Both the position numbers and the translations under genes were made by a program. The notes beneath the pieces are model-generated. The model was not told where the DNA came from. It worked only from the letters and a program-made list of their open reading frames with translations, and ran no database searches. From Rhizophagus irregularis (Eukaryota; Glomeromycota; Glomeromycetes; Glomerales; Glomeraceae), in contig NC_089434.1 of the NCBI RefSeq assembly GCF_026210795.1, positions 3,906,001-3,970,000 of the forward strand: 64,000 nt of DNA. The letters run 5' to 3'. Position 1 is the stretch's first letter, and every line of letters begins with the position of its first letter. Positions 60,115 through 64,000 of this stretch are shown here, one piece after another.

Positions 60115-60460
60115 ATCATGTATAGAAAAAAAGTGATAATGAAAATAATGGAAATATTGAAAAATTATTCTCATCTTTAGAATGGATTATTGGAAAAAGG
60201 TGCACGAATTTAAATATTCAATTAATTCAAATAATTGAGATATATATCAGGCCTCTCTTACTCATATTAACTAATCATTCAATTAAAACAGTTTAGTAAA
60301 ATTACAAGCATTTTTTGGAATAATGCTTCTATTGAAGAAAAAACAGTTTATAAAAAACTGTTCTTCTCAAAAATGATCTTACTAGAATAAAACTATTACT
60401 GGTACATTATGATTATTTTAAAGTAAAATACCATTATAAAATACTTGAAAATTTAGTGAA
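60115..60460 (+). pseudogene. HMG-box-like fragment, copy 2
   Basis: Near-copy of 59190-59560 (caagcattttttggaataat, ctattgaagaaaaaacagtt, actattactggtacattatg) with a deletion in the middle and several frameshifts. Confidence 0.45.
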
Positions 60461-61460
60461 AGATGAGTATTAAATCTATACTATTTTTAACATTTTAAAG
60501 GAAGAAAATATAAAGATAATTAAGGAAAAAGTAGTTTTAGTTTATATGGAAATTAATTCTGAATCATTGAATACTTAAATATTCTTTTTTTAAACTGCTC
60601 ACATTATATATATTCCTTTGACTATTCTAACATGCTAATTTTAAAATATATCAGAAAATAATCTCTTGCAGATGAATAATATTTAGAGGTGAATAATGCA
60701 TTATACTAATTCATGCATATATAAGGAATTAGGAATAGACCAAACAGAAGTGATTTCTCTATTTCTTTGGATTATTTACTACAATCTAGTGTTAATTAAT
60801 AATTTATTAAATTTCTTAATGCAATCAAATTCACATTCACCTGAATTCAATTAGTAATACAGCAAATTAAAGAATTACCAAGAATTTTTGAAAGAAATTA
60901 AATTATATAAAATTTTTGAAAATTATGAGAAAGTGAACTAAATAGATAAGTGATTCACTTCAAAGTTAAGATTATGAGAAAGTGGGCCAAATAGTCTTAC
61001 TTCTATTACTTGAAAATTTATATCATGCATGGAAAAAAAAGCAATGATGAAAATGATAGTGAATTCTGAATCATTTAAATACTTAAATATTCTTTTTTTA
61101 AACCACTCACATTATTTTCCTTCAACAAATATTCTCACATACTAATTTTAATAAATATATCAGAAAATAATCCCTTGTAGATGAATGAATATTTAGAAGT
61201 GAATAATGCATTATACTAATTCATGCATATATAAAGAATAGACCAAGTAGAAATGATTTCTTTATTTCTTTGGATTATTTATTACAATCTAGTGTTAATT
61301 AATAATTTATTAAATTTATTAACATATGATTGAATACAATCAAAATCAAATTCACATTCACTTGAATTCAATTAGTAATACAGGAAATTAAAAAATTACC
61401 AAGAAATTAAATTATCAAAGATTTTTGAAAATTATGAGAAAGTAAACTAGTGTTTCACTT

Positions 61461-62101
61461 TAAAGTTCTTTGCTGAAACCTCTGATTTAGCAACTTTAAC
61501 GCTTCTAGCATGTGACTATCACGTGATTATATGGTCGATCGCTAGTGGCATTTTTTTCGTCTAGACTGTCCAGTTTCTACCTCACTACTTTATATTTTCT
61601 ACATGGAGGTAATATGAAACTTTATTTGTTTTTTAATTGTGAAAAATACGTTTTTAATTTTTGAAAATACAATTATTTTTATTTTTAAAAAACATGTAAT
61701 TATAGATTCTGTCATTTCACTTCATATCTGTTATATAGAAGCGATAAGTTGTATACAAACCATAATAAGATGCTCGTTATTGGATATCATACAATAGTTA
61801 TTTTTTTTAAAAAAAAAAAAATTAAGTAACGCATTTTATTATTAATTATTAAAATTTTAATAGATTACATAATTTTTTTTATCAATAATAAATTATTAAT
61901 TGTATAATTGTAAAATATTGTAATTTAATTATAACATACACAAATAGTACAATATCTTATATAAAAATTAATTCCTCTTGTTATGATTGGATTGCCGCGG
62001 ATTTTTAAGCGATCAACGTACTAAGTTTCCGTTGACATAGCGCCCCTGGTGACACAACCATAACAAGGTGGGAACCCATTCAAGAATAAAATACAATTGT
62101 T
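61461..62101. other. Gene-free stretch with an inverted repeat
   Basis: cttgttatgattg (61978-61990) faces caaccataacaag (62055-62067) around a short GC-richer centre (ccgcgg, gcgcccc). It may be a small MITE or structured element; it does not fold as a tRNA. Confidence 0.4.
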
Positions 62102-62823
62102 TCAAATTTTAAGAATGTACATGGTTAAAGAATATATATAAAATGGGCGTATGTCACGTTCTGTTTCTATTTCATGATCATCATCACAAATCTTTTCAGA
62201 ATTATCCATAATTGTACTATAATCTAATTTGAAAGGCCCAGAAATGCTAAAATCATTGAGTGTATCATCAAATGCTGGTCCTAATTCATCATCAGAAATA
62301 GAAATGACATTAAGGTCTGGTTTAGATCCATTAAATCAATATTTGAAATTTACAAAAATAAAATAATGGTAAATTTCAAAATTAATTACCGGCTTCAGCT
62401 TCATATTCTTGAATCGAAGTATCACATTTAATCACTTGTTTTTTATTACCCCGGATACGATCACCAATTAAAGTAAATGCAAATCAGAAATTGAGAAAAA
62501 ATTGCTAAAATAGAAATTATCACTAATTTTTTTTAAAAAAAAGTCTGAACTCTGAAGACATTACCCACAGTAGTCTTTAGCACTTGGGTTGAACTTACAG
62601 AAGATTCAATTGGTTGATGTATATCACTACTATGATCACGACCACGACCACAACCTCGTCCACGTCTACCGCCATTTTTTTCACGACCTTCTAATTAAAT
62701 TAAAAAGTACTAAATAAAAAAATTATAATCATATTATATTGCAATTTTATATAAAAAATATTTACTTGTGACTTCTGCTTCATTTTGCATGGTAGTTTTT
62801 TGTTCTTTTCGTACTCTTGTCAT
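62102..62823 (-). pseudogene. RG-rich protein gene, frame-broken
   Basis: Exon 1 (62823-62766) reads MTRVRKEQKTTMQNEAEVT. Exon 2 (62690-62565) joins in phase and holds an RG-rich box (GGRRGRGCGRGRD) then HQPIESSVSSTQVLKTTV. A third piece reads FTLIGDRIRGNKKQVIKCDT then SIQEYEAEA, and a last piece reads DLNVISISDDELGPAFDDTL, then a Ser/Asp-rich end, with TGA at 62104-62102. Exon 2 cannot be joined to piece 3 without a stop in any of the three frames, so the gene is probably dead or a splice signal is missed. RG boxes usually bind RNA. I suspect a transposon-associated gene family but cannot name it. Confidence 0.45.
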
Positions 62824-63291
62824 TTTAAAAAAAATAAATAATAATTTAAAAATGTTTTTTTTTATAAAATTGGAAGTACTGTACTAGTTACGAAATTTAA
62901 AAAAATTATTTTTTTATTACTAATTTTATTATCAAGAAACAAAAGTTTATAAAAGTTTATTTTTAAACTTAATATAAGAAAAAGTCTATTATATGTTTAA
63001 GTTTATTTAGGCGAATAATTTAAATTTGAAACTTTAATATATAAAACCCATATATGTTAATAAATAAGCTTCTATATATATATTTTAATAAATAAACTTT
63101 TTTATACTTCTCACGGTTGCAAGTTTTGAAAATATCTAATTAAATTACCCTGACGTAATTGTGGCTAATCACATGATGATCACATTATCTTTAACATTCG
63201 GTCTTCAATAAATTTTTTCCTTAAAAAAAAATGATTGGATGATCAGATTTGATTATCTGATCTTTTTTTTAATTAATTTTTTTTTCTTCAG
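62824..63291. other. Gene-free stretch
   Basis: AT-rich upstream region between the RG-rich gene and the exon-intron array. It contains T-run/A-run tracts and ends in a T-rich tract with an acceptor-like cttcag at 63286-63291. Confidence 0.5.
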
Positions 63292-64000
63292 TTTCTTCAA
63301 GAACAGACCGAACGGGTTCTTTCAGAACGGTGATTTGGACTTCTAAGAATGCAAGAGGTGCGGAAGCTGGAAGGTTAGTATATTTCATTTTTTCTTTTCA
63401 TTTTTTTTTCATTTTTTTTTTGCTTACTTTATTTATTTCTTTAGGAATTGTCTCTTTTGGAACGAATATAAGAGATACGGGAAGGTTAGTATATTTTTTC
63501 GTTATATATATATATTTTTTCTTTTTTTTTATTTTATAATTTTCAGTTTTTTCTTTCTTTTATTTACTTTATTCTTATTTCTTTAGGAACGGTCTCTTCT
63601 TTCGGAATAGCAGTTTCGATGGATTTCTAAGAATGCAAGATAGACGGGAGGTTAGTATATTTTTCGTTTATTTTCATTTTTTTTATTTATTTTTTTCTTT
63701 ACTCACCTTATTTTTATTTCTTTAGGAATGATCTCTTCTTTCGGAATGGCAGTTTCAGTGGATTTCTAAGAATGCAAGATAGACGGGAGGTTAGTATATT
63801 TTTCGTTTATTTTCATTTTTTTTTATTTATTTTTTTCTTTACTCACCTTATTTTTATTTCTTTAGGAACGGTCTCTTCTTTCAGAACAGCAGTTTCAGTG
63901 GATTTCTAAGAATGCAAGATAGACGGGAGGTTAGTATATTTTTCGTTTACTTTCATTTTTTTTATTTATTTTTTTCTTTACTCACTTTATTCTTATTCTT
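63292..64000 (+). repeat. Tandem array of exon-plus-intron units, open at the window edge
   Basis: At least five units. Each has a short GC-richer block preceded by a T-rich tract plus ttag (ttcag in unit 1) and followed by gttagtatat: 63292 (or 63302)-63373, 63445-63484, 63587-63650, 63726-63789 and 63866-63929. The last three blocks are 64 bases each, on a 139-140-bp period, with nearly identical ~75-base T-rich spacers. The array looks like repeated microexons with short introns. Unit 1 reads IWTSKNARGAEAGR, and the 64-base units contain the related QWISKNAR or RWISKNAR in one frame. Since 64 and 40 leave remainder 1, every included block shifts the frame, and simple serial splicing soon meets a stop. 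The array runs off the window. A likeness to tandem-repeat secreted effectors of these fungi (SP7-like) is recalled, not tested. Confidence 0.7.

Larger units (their letters stand above)
57991..61460 (+). repeat. Dispersed direct repeats, four copies
   Basis: A block of about 320 bases (from aaaatatatcagaaaataat through actacaatctgatgttaatt to aatttttgaaaattatgaga) occurs at about 58315-58640, 60636-60955 and 61138-61450, with a partial copy at 57991-58180. Identity is high by eye. There is no open frame and no obvious terminal repeats. Confidence 0.75.

Noticed and set aside
57991-61460. CRISPR-like array
   Set aside because: Repeats are 320 bp, unevenly spaced and the DNA is eukaryotic; not a CRISPR array.
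61977-62068. Structured GC-richer stretch as a possible tRNA or snRNA
   Set aside because: Inverted ends are clear, but no cloverleaf, Sm site or known RNA motif can be read; left as an unnamed inverted repeat.

Overview
The window is very AT-rich eukaryotic DNA with small GT-AG introns, long gene-poor stretches, poly(A/T) tracts and many transposon remains. Gene content points to an arbuscular mycorrhizal fungus of the Rhizophagus type (inference from recall of these families; no search was run). It holds protein kinases of the expanded TKL-like class, one with a CxxC...CxxC leader and one with a Sel1 tail. It also holds F-box/LRR genes and their decayed copies, Myb/SANT-like genes, a fungal SulP sulfate permease relic, Helitron helicase debris and LINE debris.

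Layout. 1-5.5 kb: a retrocopy carrying a LINE ORF1-like protein, flanked by a 19-bp target-site duplication, next to a dead F-box/LRR gene and a three-copy repeat. 7.0-8.9 kb: a minus-strand kinase whose last exons are out of frame. 13.1 kb: a 259-bp terminal-inverted-repeat MITE. 14.8-16.5 kb: a divergent histone H4/H3 pair, both intact, each with two introns, sharing a 573-bp promoter with mirrored TATA elements. 17.1-19.4 kb: a SulP pseudogene entered by a MITE. 22.9-23.8 kb: a four-exon Myb/SANT-like gene, with a decayed relative at 26.6-26.9 kb. 27.9-29.4 kb: a 1.56-kb TIR element with no ORF. 29.5-32.35 kb: a dead LINE retaining RNase H and a structured 3' UTR. 33.5-33.9 kb: a recent 208-bp tandem duplication. 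37.3-40.8 kb: a wrecked Helitron (Rep-like and PIF1-like helicase parts). 42.3-43.7 kb: an intact F-box/LRR gene. 44.7-46.2 kb: three short MITEs. 47.3-50.6 kb: an intact five-exon kinase-Sel1 gene. 51-57 kb: an F-box relic, a MITE and a 1.1-kb hAT-type element with an 8-bp duplication. 58-61.5 kb: dispersed repeats and duplicated fragments with HMG-like and Sel1-like character. 62.1-62.8 kb: a broken RG-rich gene. 63.3 kb to the right edge: a tandem array in which each ~140-bp unit looks like one short exon plus one short intron.

The genes do not form an operon or pathway. The histone pair is the only group with an obvious shared job and regulation. The kinases, F-box proteins and Sel1 repeats belong to gene families that are expanded in this kind of genome, and the dead copies show how fast they turn over. 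The most unusual material is the exon-intron array at the right end and a set of elements ending in CCCTATAAAA with 3-bp target duplications. Exon boundaries were read by eye from reading frame and splice signals; no transcript data were available.
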